A stretch of 64,000 nucleotides of DNA from Pyronema omphalodes (taxonomy: Eukaryota; Ascomycota; Pezizomycetes; Pezizales; Pyronemataceae). Each line of letters opens with the position of its first letter. The stretch's first letter is position 1. Shown here in pieces: positions 11,864-24,572 of the stretch. The stretch spans positions 434,001-498,000 of the forward strand of contig JAJJXM010000009.1 in the NCBI GenBank assembly GCA_024516155.1, read 5' to 3'. The notes beneath the pieces are model-generated. The model saw nothing but the letters and a program-made list of their open reading frames with translations. It did not search any database and was not told where the DNA came from. The translations under genes were made by a program, and so were the position numbers.

Positions 11864-14658
11864 GATTACCATTACCATTACCATTACCATTACTATTACC
11901 GTTACTATGCACTATGCTGAATACTCAATACTAGATGCCTATAGAAAAAAAAAAAAATGAAGGGAATAATTGAAAATAAAACACCGCTCATAAACGATAA
12001 AATTACCGTATGCATACGTATCTACGTACCCCCTCCCCTCCCCCCCCCCGCCCTAAAAAAATTACCATGCAAAAAAAAAAAAAAAACAACAACAAGGAAC
12101 CCTTACTGATATGATACTGTATCTTTATTTTTCTAAAAATAAAGGATAAAAAACGGACAAAAAAACAAAGGACAAAAGAAGATGAAGAAAGAAAACAAAG
12201 GAAAGAAAAGAAAAAAAAGGACAAAAAAATAAAGGAAACTATCCTCTTGTATTATTCACAAAGCTATCCATAAAGCTATCCATAAAGCTATCCACACAGC
12301 TAGCTATTCACCGAGTATGATATCCACCGAGCTATTCACTGAGTATGATATTCACTGAGTATGATATCCGTCCAGCTATCCACAAAGCTATCCACGCAGC
12401 TATCCACAAAAACAAAATCTTCCTTTCCTTTCACATCCTTTCACATCCTTTCATTACCCCTACCATTTCCTTTCCTTCTTTTCCCTCTGGCTTCCATTTC
12501 CCCTTTACATTCCTTTCCATTTCCCCCAAAAAGAATAACACTCAAGCACCAATCACAACCACCACTAAAAGCTTACAAAGACAGTATCTTTGGTAATTGG
12601 TAATGATAACAGTGATTATATAAAAAACTTTTATCTGCAGAATCCTTATAGTATAAAAGAGGATAAGATAAGATACTATATCCTATATCCTATATGCTAT
12701 ATCCTCTTTTTTTAATTACGGGTATTTTAAAACCTCTGGGCTTATTACTGCGCTATCCACAGCTTGGTATATCCCCTGATATCTCTGCTTGTTGCATACC
12801 CGGCAAAATTCCCTTCCCGCAATATCCTACTGAGTTCAATATCCAGCCCAGCATATCCTCAAAGCGTATCCCCAATTCCTCTTCCTAGCATATCCCCAAT
12901 TCCCCCTACCCAACCCTTATCCCGTTCCTCCTCTGTCACCAATCCTTATCCCCCCTTCTCCAATTCCCCCCTCCCCCCTCCCCGCTTTCTCCCCCACCCT
13001 AAACCCTCACAGCAACATCCACACACGGCAACCTCCACTCTCTTCTCCCACCAATCCCCGTCGCCCCTCCACCACCAACACCAAGCAGCACCCGTAACCA
13101 CCCTAACCCGATACCGGACCATTCACTAGCCGTAACCCGGGGCTCGAACCATGCGCCGTCGTTGGTGTCGAAGAAACATCGGTCGCCCCAGTAGCAGGAC
13201 GAACTGAAGAGTGTGAGCATTATTAGGGAGCAGTATATACTAGAGAAGAGGAGGGTTAGCTGGGTAACGGGGAAATATGGGATACTGGGGGATTGGAGGA
13301 GGGGGGATATGGGGGGAGTGGGTATATAGAGGGGGGAGGTATGTAGTAGAGAAACTGTGGAGACGGGTGGAGAGGTTTGCAGAGGAGGCATATAGGTAGC
13401 GGAGGCGGAGGTGTAGACGGAGGCTTGAGACGCAGAGACGAAGGTAGAGAGGTAGCGAAGGCGTATAAGTAGCAGAGGTTCGAGGCGGACAGATACAACG
13501 GCGCAAGCGGGTATATAGCAGCGGAGGAAGCGAGACATAGTATAACCGTCGACATTGGGGGGCGATTGTCGTCTAATCATGCTCGTGTAGCCGTACGTAG
13601 TATGATTTCGCCAACTTCTGTAGATTGTGTCTCGCTCTCTTTCTCTCTCTCTCAGATTCGGTTCTGCCAGTTGCCGTTCGTTTCCGTTCCATTCCCGTTC
13701 GTTTGCGTGCGTATCCGTTGTTTCAGTTGTTTCAGTTTCCTTCCGTTCATTTCGTCCGATGTAGGTATGCTCCGAAATGCCTCCTCCTCCTTCCTTCCCC
13801 TCCAGTCTGCCCCGCCGCCTCATATCCTACCCCCTCAATCTCCTCTCTCCTCTCTCTTCTGTCCTCTCTATCCTCATCGCATCATAATACATACCAAGGT
13901 CTATGGAATAGATACGTGCTTATCAGGAACAGCACAATAAACGCCGGACTCGCGGAGGTGGGAATGAATAGTAATGGTAACCAGCTAATACACATCTCTG
14001 GTTAGCTTATCTCTTCTTTCGTTCTTCTTGTCGTTTCGTTTCGTGGTAGTAGGTGTGGTAGGTGGAGTTGAGGTTTGGTTGGGGTTGGAGTTGTAGTTGT
14101 GGTTGCAGATTCGCGTTGAAGGTTGGAGGTTGAGGATTGAAGGTTTCTCGGAGGTTGAAGGTTGCTTGAAGGTTGCTTGCTATATGCTAGTTCCCAATCC
14201 TGATCCTTTGCTGTGTATCGATAGTACGAAGGGGGTGGAGAGGGGAGTGGGAGGGTGGGAGGGGAAGTGAAAGGAGGGGAAGGGAAGGAGGGGTGTTTCT
14301 ATTCCTTTTTTTTTGCCTCTCTTTTTTTAAACCTTTCTCTTACGTACCTGCGTAGACAAAACATTATGAGATATATTTCCCTTTTGTAGGTGTGATGTGA
14401 CGTGTGCTGGAGATTGTCTATGCGCGAACTTCTTCTGGGCGCGGATATTTTTTTATTGTGCTCTTGCTGCTGTCTGTCTGTTGCTGGATGCTCGGTGCTC
14501 GGTGCTCGGTGCTGGCTGCTCTGTGTTCGCTGCTCGGGGTGCTCGGTGTTTTGAGCTGTAGGCTTGATTTTAGTGTTTTCGTGGTTGGTTTGATTTGCTT
14601 TGGAAATGGAAAAAGAGAGCTCAACTCCAACTCTTGCACTAATTATTTTGCTGAGAGA

Positions 14659-14688
14659 GTCAGTCAGTCAGTCAGTCAGTCAGTCAGA
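14659..14688 (+). repeat. (CAGT)n microsatellite
   Basis: About seven copies of the tetranucleotide CAGT in intergenic DNA. Confidence 0.9.
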
Positions 14689-15594
14689 CAAAACTCCTTG
14701 CCCTGGATAGGACTGGTCACTCGTCACTGGTTAACCGTCCGTCGTCCAAATTCCACGGTCCAGCTGGCTGCTGGTTGCTGTTCCCGCGCTTGCTCGCTTG
14801 TTGCCGGCACGTGTTGCTAAACCTGGAATGGAAAATGCAGTTGGCGGAAGGCAGGAAGAAAGTTGGTTTTTCGAGGTACTTTGTGTAAGACAAGACAAGA
14901 CAAGGCGATGAGGTGAGGTGAGGTGAGGTGAGGAATAGCTGTTGGCAGAGATACGGAGGGATAGAAGAGATTTGGGGACGAAGCAAAAGACATAGCTCTC
15001 CGGGGACGAAGGAATCGAATAACCCGATAACTGTTACAACTTGACTCGGAAGAAAAGGGGATGGGATTGAAATGAATTTGTGCAGAAAAAGGGCAATACT
15101 CGTCACTGATGCATACAATAGTTGGCAGCTTTTATTCAAAATGCATAACCCGGCAGTTGGATATAGGACATCATGAGAGTCGGTATATTCAGACTTCACC
15201 TCTTCTCCTCGCCCCGCAGAATATGTTACTGCATCTTCACTTGAGCTACTTGAGCTGTTGGAGCTCGATTAGCCGACAAAGCACAGACCACGAATAAAGT
15301 TGACGTCATGGTTGCCTAGCAAGTGGGGCGAGAGTGGGACAATGAAAAGCGGAGATGAGAAAGCTGCTGAGGGGGTTGAAGATAGCTATGAAAGTGTGTT
15401 TACGCAAAGAACAGCATCTTGTGTTGTTTCCATTCTGAAGAAAGAGCTAAACATTCAATATTATTGTTATTGTTATTGTTTTTATTATCATTATGATCAT
15501 TATAAATTCTCGAGCGGCACATGTAAGCCACATGATGAGACAGATTGACTCTAGATTATAGGCAGAGTGCAGACCCGAGTATGAACAAACTAAT

Positions 15595-15702
15595 CGGAAT
15601 AACTTCAACAATATACTCGACAGGAATAATTCCAGCACAATAAATCTCACGGGAATAATTTAAACAATACATCCAACAGGAATTATTCCTGCACAGTACA
15701 CT
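15595..15702. repeat. Tandem duplication of ~55 bp with GGAATAATTCC palindromes
   Basis: Two diverged copies, starting near 15,596 and 15,651, each holding AACAATA followed by a palindrome-like GGAATAATTCC or GGAATTATTCC and a GCACA(A/G)TA end. Confidence 0.7.
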
Positions 15703-16187
15703 AATATAAAGACAACATCAAATATCCTAAAAGTCATCAACCCTCCCTCTGGCCATCCCAAACTACTGGTATAGAGTGTTGGCGGGTCCCGCTTGTCGGT
15801 GTCTTTTTGGTCCCCATTTTTTCCCTGCTGGACACAGTTTGTAAGAAAAATCCAAGAACTGGTGATTTACACCCATTATGGCTCATATGTAGCTGCGCCT
15901 CCACTTGTCGCTCGAAACAACCGCCTTACCCACCACCGCACCTATCCCCCGACAACACACCCATCTTCCTCTTAGCACTCTCTACTCCCCGCCATCTCCA
16001 ACGCCACCACATCGCGAAAGCATCTACAACCGCGGAAAGCCATCACTCACCTCTTTTTGCTGAATAGAGCTTGCGTCGAACCTCCGATCATTACATCTTC
16101 CGACCTCATCAAGACTTTGCTTGCGCCAACTATAGATCGTGTCGCTCGTCGTCTCAGCTCGCCTGTCCAGCTATCCGTTTCACCAAC

Positions 16188-19100
16188 ATGTCAGACCCAG
16201 ATCCACCAGCCGCGTCCGCATCATTTGAGGGCCTTCTGGCAAATCTTCGTCGCCAGGCCACAATGAGTCCTGTGAGTTCGGGAAACCCTCAGGGTCCTCA
16301 GCCTATAATGGGCTCTATGAATGCTGGGAACCCACAGGGTCCACAGGGCCAGCAACAGTTTCCACAGCAGTATCCGCAACAGCAACAGCCTCCCAACCCA
16401 CTGACACAGATGTACGGCCAGCCTCCGCCGATGGACGGCCCTCCATTCCATGCGTTCTCTCGTCCCCAGTACGACTCGCCTGTGTATTCTCCAATGCATC
16501 CGCCTCCACAGCCTGGCTTCCAACCAGGACCCGGTGGACCCGAGATGCCTTTCCCGAACATGGGGAACATGCAGTTTCCACCAGCTATGCAGCAGCTACA
16601 TTCACAAGTTCCAGAGTCGATGATGAAACAGCCCTTCTCGCCGACGTATCAAGGGCCGATGCCTCCTGCGCCGAGCAATCTTGGTGAGAACAGGACCAAT
16701 AGCTTGCTGTCGCTCCTCAAGTTCTCTCAAGCTCCGCCAGCTATGGGATCGCCAGGTCAAGAGAATGCTCCGCCGTCTGTTACTACACCTTCTACATCAG
16801 CCCCACCCAGACCATCTGTGAACTCGCCGGCCCCACCGCAACAGCCTTTACCCCACAATAGATCTATTGCTCCCTCAGATCTTGTTGCAACATTGTTCCC
16901 CAACGTCACAGGTAAGGAAATCACAGGATCGTCGTCTGCAAGTGCAAGCCCCGTGCAGCAGCGCAACACTACACAGCCCAGCCCGGGGATCCAGCGTGCT
17001 TCTACAGCCGAGTCTGTGCCCCAGAACAAAGATTCTCTCTATGCCCAAGATCTCGTGTTCCAGCTTCTAGGAAGAACCAAGCCGGACCAAAATGAGCAAC
17101 CCCGGATTCCGGAGGGGGCTTCCGCTGCTGAGCAAACCGCAGGTCCTACGCCACAACGAGACTCTCCCAAGATCTCCATCTCCGCATTACCTCCCCCTCC
17201 CCAATACCACACTACTGGGCCTTCCGAGAATGCCGAGAACGCTGCTCAAGTCGAACCTCCGATGCCGCCTCAGACTCCCAGCAAGGGTCTCTTCAACTAC
17301 GTGAATCCCTTCGATCAGCTCTCTGCTACCAGTCCGCGAAATAGAGGAAAGCCCGGAACCCCAGGTCCTGGTGCTGTTCCCAAGCGTAGTCAGTTGGGAC
17401 TCAACGAGTTCAGAGCCGAAAATGTTCCCTTGCCCAACTCGAACCCGGTTTCTCCGGCACCACTTACACCAGCTATCGCTCAACCCCCAGTTACAGCTCC
17501 AGCGCCTGTCGAGGCTGAGGCTGCTAAGGATGCTGCTACTATTAGCCAGGTGAAGGAGAAGGAGCAGTTTTTGATGGAGCAGCTCGGCGAGTATGCTGAT
17601 GCCTATGTTCCCCAGCCTCAGCAGGAGGATGCGCCTATCGAGTTTGAAAATCACCTGGAGGATGCTACGGAAGCACCGGAGTTTAATGTTGCCGAATCTG
17701 AATCTGCCGTGGTCGAGGAATATGATGAAACCTATGAATCCCCTGGCCCTAAAGAAGACAAGAAGCACCAGGACCAACCCGACGAGGACGGATACGAATC
17801 GGCAGCAGAGAACCAGCCTGTAGCTGTTTACAACTTTCCCATGAAGCCTTTCATTTCGATTACAATTGTTTCGTCAGCTATTCGCCGCATCAAATATCCC
17901 AGTAATAAAATGTCGGATATTGCTCGTATGGCCCGTACGTTTGATCAGCTGGACAGAAACTTGATTACTGCTACCCTGACCCACATAGCCTACGCCATGG
18001 CTAAGAGCGATGGCAGTGGTGGAATTCGTGTGGTTAGACAGTACGATGGAAAGGATCGCATTCTCATGAAGGGAACGACTGACAGGACTTTTAATGTCAC
18101 CATCGGGCGAGGTGAACGTGTCATTGGAACTGGTGTTTCCGGAGCAGTTTTGTGGGTGGATCTTAACGAAGACTTTGAGCGTGACGACTGGCCGTCCATG
18201 TTTGTATTCCCGCCCAGTGAGGAGCAGGGCCAAAGCAACGGCGTACTCAAGTCTCGCGCACGCAAGACTTCTAGACAGGAGGATACTTTTGCAATTGGAC
18301 GAGGAAAAACTATCAGTATTATTCACGCTCCTACTGCTAGAGCTTATGCGGAAGGCCGTGAGGGCAACGTGGTGGACTCGAAGAAATATCTTGCCAACCA
18401 CGCTCGTACCATCGACACTGGAAAGGCTTCCAAGGACTTTGCTTTCTCAGATGATGACACGGTTATTATTTCCATCGACAAGGCGGGCAAGTTGAAGCTG
18501 TGGGATGTCCAGGAGCTTCTTAAATTTGACGAAAACGACATCAAGCTTCGCCAGCCAATGACGCTTTCGACTCCTACTCTCTATTTCTCGGCGGTAGCTG
18601 CAGGAGAGTCTTACCGTGCTACGTCAGTAATGTTCTTGGACAAGTACAGGCCTTACATGAAGTGCATGGCGTTGCGTTATGTCATTGTTGGTATGAAGCA
18701 AAACCACACTCTACAGCTTTGGGATCTCGCACTCGGTCGTGCCGTTCAAGAAATCAACTTCCCACAGGAAAGTGACACAGATGCTCTTTGCTCTGTTGTG
18801 TACCACCCGTCATCTGGTATCATCGTTGTTGGAAATCCTACAAAGAACTCAATCTACTTTATCCACTTATCGGCACCCAAGTACAACCTTCCCCCGTTGT
18901 CTCAAGCTCAATACATCAAAGGTCTCGCCAATAAAGATCCTAGCATCCCTAAACCAGAAGCTACGGCTATCTTGAGCGGACTTCGCGAGTATTCATTTGC
19001 TTCCAAGGGTCAGCTTATGAGTCTTGATATCTACGACTGTGAGGTCGACCCGCAAGAGGAGAATCCTGTTCAGTTCGAGCTTTATGTCGCACACAGCAAA

Positions 19101-21074
19101 GGAATGACAACGTTGAGTGTCTTCAAGGAAGACCTTGGTTGGGACATGGAGAATAGAGTTGCAAACCCTGTCGATGCTATAGCTAAGGGTGCTTGTACCT
19201 ACATCAATATGCCTCCTCCTCCACCACCCGAACGTGAAAGAGAAAGAGAGGACAAGCACGAAGCTCCGGTTGACACAACCTCACAGAACTCCAAAGCAAT
19301 CATGGGCAGCACTACCTCCGCAACAGAAACCCCTGACCGTGCACCTTCTGAATTGAGCAGCACTAATGGCGCTGCCAACAAGAAGAAGAAGATCTCTAAG
19401 ACAGGTCCTACTGCGGCTGGTGCCACCGAGGAGTCGAAGACTGATAAGAACACCAGCACTGTGGCTATAGCAAAGCCAAAGCCTAGTTCCGTTGCTTCAT
19501 CTACCTCCCAGGGTGATGCGCCCGAGATCAACATTCCAGCTGGATTCCTTGACGTTTCGGTGAAGAGAATTGAGGAGACTGTTGCTGCCGAGTTCAACAA
19601 GGTTCTTCGCAAAGAGCTGGACCAGATGTGTAAGTGTAATCCCTACCATAATAACGGACTGGAGCTAATCTTGTACAGACCGCAAGTTTGATGATGCCAA
19701 TAGACAACAGCTCACCTCTGGAGATAAGAGACAGCATGATCTTCTCCGTGTTCTTTCCGACACCTTGACCGGAAATGTGGAGAACGTTATGGAGCGTATC
19801 GTTAGCACGAACATGAAAGATAAGGTTATTCCGGCAGTTTCCCATGTTACTGTGGACACCGTTCAACGAACCATCGGCGATTCTCTCAACCGCAGCTTCA
19901 ACTCGATTCCTGAAACCTTCGCTCAGCCCGAGTTTACCAACCGCATCGTCCAGTCTTTGTCACAATCCATGTCCCAGATTATCGAGCGTGAATTCCAGCG
20001 CTCTTTGAATGTCATCATGCCTTCCTTCCACAAGGCTGCGGTTGACACTGCACAGAGGGCCGTCGCTGATATGGAGCGTAAGCATAATTCAGAGATTGCC
20101 CAGCTTCAGGAGATGCACCGTGCCGATTCCCGCAAGATCGACCAGCTCATGGCCTCTGTTTCGTCTTTGACGGAAACCCTGAACCAAATGTCCATCAGCC
20201 AGGCCGAATTCCAGAAGGAGGCTCGTGCGGCACAGGCAGAATACTATGAGCAAACTTCTGTTACTGAGAAGACACCTGAGCAGCTTGAGGCCGAGGAGAT
20301 TGAGGAGATGCTACAGGAGGGAAGATACGAAGATGGTACTATCAAGGTAAGTAACAATTTCGGCTATTTATTAAACTGATAACCATGCTAAAACATCAAA
20401 ATAGTGGCTTCAATCAAAGGATCGTCAGGCGGAGCTCTTCGATGAAGTTATGGTCCGGTACCGTTATGACTTCTTGCCCAATCTCACCCAGCTTGTCTTG
20501 CTGTCCGTATCTGCCGCAGTGTCGGTCAAGTTTGAGAATAAGATTCTTGAGCGACTTTCATGGCTTGAGGGAGTTTTGGCTGTTCTTGATCCTACGGTTT
20601 GTTTCATCTATTCCACCTAATTTTGCGTAACCGACTAATACAAAATAGGATCCTGAGATTTCGGGTATCTGTAATAGAATTATGACTGTTGTTGTTCAGC
20701 GGCTTGAGGCATTCTATATGACTATCTCCCCTGATACTCATAACCAAATCCTCAAGAAGATTCCGCCCATCGCCAGAAGAGCTAGAGAACTCAGCAATCT
20801 TTGCGCCCCTCAGCCTCAGCCTCAGCAACAGATCCCTCAACATAGTCACCAGTCTCAACATAGTCAGCAATCTCAACATTCTCAACACTCTGGGCACTCC
20901 CCTCAGCACTCTCAGCACTCTGGGCACTCTCAACATTCTCATCATCCTCAGCACGCTCAGAATGCCCAGCACACACAGCATGCACAGCACACACAGCACG
21001 GGCAATACCCTCAACACCATCAACATTCACACCACCCCTCATACTCGCAATACTCCCAGCACCCATCTCATTGA
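16188..21074 (+). CDS. EDC4-like (enhancer of mRNA decapping 4) P-body scaffold protein
   Basis: Four exons: 16188-19629, 19679-20346, 20405-20596, 20649-21074 (introns 49, 58 and 52 nt); joins give QM-YRKFDDAN, GTIK-WLQSKDR and DPT-DPEISGI. Product is about 1575 residues. Order: a Pro/Gln/Gly-rich disordered N-terminus (1-540) holding a short leucine-rich motif NSLLSLLKF (about residue 171), like the helical motifs that bind decapping factors; a WD40-type region (about 550-1005; e.g. KAGKLKLWDVQELL and HTLQLWDLALG); a PPPPPPERERERE linker and a Lys-rich disordered stretch; a long helical C-terminal domain (about 1140-1480); and a His/Ser/Gln-rich tail. In other eukaryotes EDC4/Pdc1 scaffolds the Dcp1-Dcp2 decapping complex in cytoplasmic P-bodies. 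The ATG in CACCAACATGTC was chosen; the frame continues upstream but without another ATG. Confidence 0.85.
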
Positions 21075-22559
21075 TTGGTTTAGTAGAATTGTGATTTAAG
21101 CGACCCATGCCACAATATTGTTTTTCTTGGTTAATACATGGTTGAGATTGATGGTTGCTATTGGTTCTTGTATCTGAGTTTCTTTTTTATTTTTCATTTT
21201 TCATTTTTTCCTTTTGTACTGAGTTTTGTATTGCTATTATGGTTCTGTTATCAATGATTATGAGTGGGATTATTTTAAGCATATCGCTTATGGATTATGG
21301 TTGGTCGGGAGAATAACTCCCTCTCGGATGCTTTGTGTTTGTGTTTGTGTTTTTTTTTTGTTTTGTTTTTATTTATTTACTTTTTGTTTTTTTTTTGTTC
21401 TTGCTATCGTGAGTAACAAAAGTTAATGAGTTTATGCCTGTAAAGTTATGATTATACCATTGTTTCTTTTTTTGTCATGCTTTGATAATGTGGTGCTTTG
21501 ATAATGTGGTGCTTTGATAACGTGCTGTGATGCTGTGATGCTGTGAAGTGATGATTAGGGATGCACACGAGACGAGACGGGACGGGACCGCCATTGGGCT
21601 CGAGACGTCTCGATCGTCTCGGCAAGACGCCCAAGACTTTCGGCGAGAAAATATATTTCATAAACAAGAAAAACAAGAAGCGAAGCAACAATACTGTAGT
21701 ATACTGTATATTATCTGCCGCAATACTTCTGTTCTTCCTCCTCCTCTAATACCTTCTAATCCCAATCCTCAGACTCCAGTACATTCTAGCTCCTTGATCA
21801 GTAACATGTACTGCCGAAGAAGTTTTATCTGCTTACTAATATGTAGATCGGTTCTTGATTTCTTGTAACTTGGTATTATAACTTGGTATTGTTAACAGAT
21901 TTACGGTTTACGGTTTACGGTTTACTTGGATGATTGACTAGTGGAGTATACTAGGGGGAACAAGATATGTATTTAATATATATGTGATTGGAAATGGTTT
22001 TGGCAGTAGAGAATAGAAAGGGTAGGGTAGAGAATAGAAAGGGTAGGGTAGAGGATATGAGGCTTGGAAAGGCTTGAAATGTCGGGAAATGTCGGGAAAT
22101 GTCGGGAAAAGTCGGGAGATTATCCAGGGCTTTTGGAAAAGTAAGTCTCGTGTACCATCCGAAACGATGGTGCATAGGATGTGATGATTAGTTGATAGGA
22201 TGTGATGATTGGATGGGATGGGATGGGATGATTGGATGATATGATTGATATGATATGATTGATATGATTGATATGATTGATATGATGTTTATATACACAT
22301 TACTCGAGGGGGGGGACTTAAGGAAGGATATTAACTATCATATTTCAAGAATTGAAATTTTTTGTCTATGAGATTATGAATGGCAAATATTGAATGGTCA
22401 TTGGTAGAAATGAGGGGGGGATTTTGTTTGGATTCTAATTTCTTAGTTGATGAGGGTTTGGGGTTGGATTTATTTCTTTTGGATTTGGGGATTGGGTATT
22501 GGGGATTGGGGATTGGAAAGATGGAAATGTGATGGGGGAAATATATAGTTAAAGAAGAG

Positions 22560-22636
22560 AAGAAGAAGAAGAAGAAGAAGAAGAAGAAGAAGAAGAAGAA
22601 GAAGAAGAAGAAGAAGAAGAAGAAGAAGAAGAAGAA
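22560..22636 (+). repeat. (GAA)n microsatellite, about 25 copies
   Basis: Pure purine array AGAAGAAGA... of 77 nt. GAA tracts of this kind can form triplex DNA. Confidence 0.95.
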
Positions 22637-22710
22637 TTTTTCTTTTCCGTTCTAAAGTAAATAAAATATTATAAAATATTATAAAATCATTTATCTGATT
22701 TTTGTTTCTG

Positions 22711-23060
22711 TTCTTATTCTTATTCTTATTCTTATTCTTATTCTTATTCTTATTCTTATTCTTATTCTTATTCTTATTCTTATTCTTATTCTTATTCTTA
22801 TTCTTATTCTTATTCTTATTCTTATTCTTATTCTTATTCTTATTCTTATTCTTATTCTTATTCTTATTCTTATTCTTATTCTTATTCTTATTCTTATTCT
22901 TATTCTTATTCTTATTCTTATTCTTATTCTTATTCTTATTCTTATTCTTATTCTTATTCTTATTCTTATTCTTATTCTTATTCTTATTCTTATTCTTATT
23001 CTTATTCTTATTCTTATTCTTATTCTTATTCTTATTCTTATTCTTATTCTTATTCTTATT
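22711..23060 (+). repeat. (TTCTTA)n hexanucleotide array, about 58 copies
   Basis: 350 nt of an uninterrupted six-base unit. Because the unit is a multiple of three, it makes long but meaningless frames on both strands (FL repeats on plus, RI repeats on minus). Confidence 0.97.
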
Positions 23061-24572
23061 ATTCTTTCAAAATCCTCTACTCTTTGCAATCTGTTTTTAT
23101 TGATACCAACAACTCCGGGATCAAATGTTCCAAAACATAACCCAGCCCTTCAAAAATAGAACAAAAATAGCGATGGATAATATCCATCAGTAAAAACCAA
23201 CAGCCATCCGTTCCAAGTTCGTAAACACCACAGCTACAAAACCTCCATTGACAGTATTTTTGAGTTCCGTGATATATTGAGATATTTCTAAAGCCTACCT
23301 GTTATTTGCACCATTGGTCTCTAAATCTATGGGAAGCTAAGTATACGTATATACAGGGGCGAATAAAGAAGGATGTACATGTTGTATGCTAACATGTAAG
23401 ACCACACCAGCTAAATAACCGCGGAGTATTTCTTCTTTCTTTTGTTTTCTTGAGATTGAGATGGAGGTGAAATCTATGTGATTTTTGTTTTAAAAAAAAA
23501 CAAATCACTGCTATATTCTCAAGATTAGAGAGGGATAAAGAGCAATGGCATCAGCTGGTGGTAACTGGTAGTCGACCATCCATAACTCGACCAGCAGCTA
23601 CCTCGAGGTAAGAGGCTCTGATAAGAATTGTGTCTAAAATCAGAGGCTTTCTAGAACGGCATGTTTTCTTGCCCGAGCTCGGGCTCGAGGTAATTAATAG
23701 ATAGCGGAACTTTGAAATTCCAATGATTTCATCAACTACCTTGTCAATCATGGGCAATGCCATGAAGCCCTTCCACTGTTAATTCAGATCCTTATATAAT
23801 CAGAATCAAAGGTTGTTAAGTTTTATCTGATATAATTAGATTTTATTCTTGAAGGATGAGGGAATAATTAATGGGATGAGAAAAGAACGGAGGCATTGTT
23901 GCTTTGAATTTGGATTGAGGATGGCGGTGGTGATGCTGTGCGGGAGATGAAGAGGATGTGGGATGAGTTGAGGGAAGTTGCCAAACGGAAAGACGAGAGA
24001 AAAGTGGAGGTGGAAGAGTGTATTCATTGAGAACGATGGTGATCTCGCTCTATACGTCTACAGAGGGATATATACCCAATGTGGAAACTCCACCTCTACG
24101 TGCAACTCACGTAAGCCCTAAGTGCGGCCAAGACACCGGCGGGAGAGGCTATGGCGAGGAAAAGAAGTAGAACTTAAAGGTGGAGTGCGGGGTGCCCGGC
24201 GAGGCCGATATCCCTGATCAAACAAATAAGTAAATAAGCGTTACGTACTTCAGGAAAGTGGTGACATTCGAAGATATTTTTGCACTTTTTCTACAAGGCC
24301 TTCATCATAATTTTCATTTAAGGGAATGGAAAGCATCAGGCCACTAAACCTCGGTCAACCAACACCGGGTAAATTCTGGTGGCCACGTCCTTACTCGCTA
24401 TACCACGAGTGATGTCTGGTGATAATTTTACCCTACGCAACGACGTCATCGCCCGCTAGCTACTGTAGAGTCCCCCACCAACGCACCTCACGTCTCGTCC
24501 ATGAAACGCGATTGAACCCGTGAAACAAACTCCAACAAACTCCAACAAACCTCAACGACCAGCAACAACATA

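Larger units (their letters stand above)
11115..16187. other. Long intergenic region rich in simple repeats
   Basis: Five kilobases between RSE1 and the EDC4-like gene without a convincing gene. It contains tandem repeats listed separately, long C/T-rich stretches near 12,880-13,020 and purine-rich stretches near 13,250-13,400, giving long but low-complexity frames. The last ~250 bases (C/T- and CA-rich) are probably the promoter and 5' UTR of the EDC4-like gene. Confidence 0.5.
21075..24572. other. Intergenic region with long simple repeats
   Basis: Between the EDC4-like gene and the small putative mitochondrial gene. T-rich 3' flank, then several tandem arrays (listed separately), GATTGATAT-type short tandems at about 22,200-22,290, and no convincing gene. 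A minus-strand frame at 23,551-23,763 is the only one without low complexity, but I do not recognise it. Confidence 0.5.

Noticed and set aside
13128..13152. Minus-strand GGTTCGAGCC, like a tRNA B box
   Set aside because: No A box at the right distance and no cloverleaf could be drawn.
12999..13823. 274-codon minus-strand frame
   Set aside because: Mostly low-complexity Pro/Ser/Arg from C/T-rich DNA. The part near 13,130-13,230 looks a little protein-like, but nothing joins it to a start or a family.
14717..15199. 160-codon minus-strand frame
   Set aside because: No recognisable motif, biased by local repeats (GGTGA, GACAA), lies in the promoter side of the EDC4-like gene.
16071..16187. Upstream extension of the EDC4-like frame
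   Set aside because: The frame is open but has no ATG before 16,188, so it is 5' UTR.
21900..21925. GGTTTAC tandem resembling telomere repeat
   Set aside because: Only about four copies of a 7-base unit that differs from the fungal TTAGGG; an internal microsatellite.
22691..23103. Frames of 132-133 codons on both strands (RI and FL repeats)
   Set aside because: They are translations of the pure TTCTTA array and carry no protein information.
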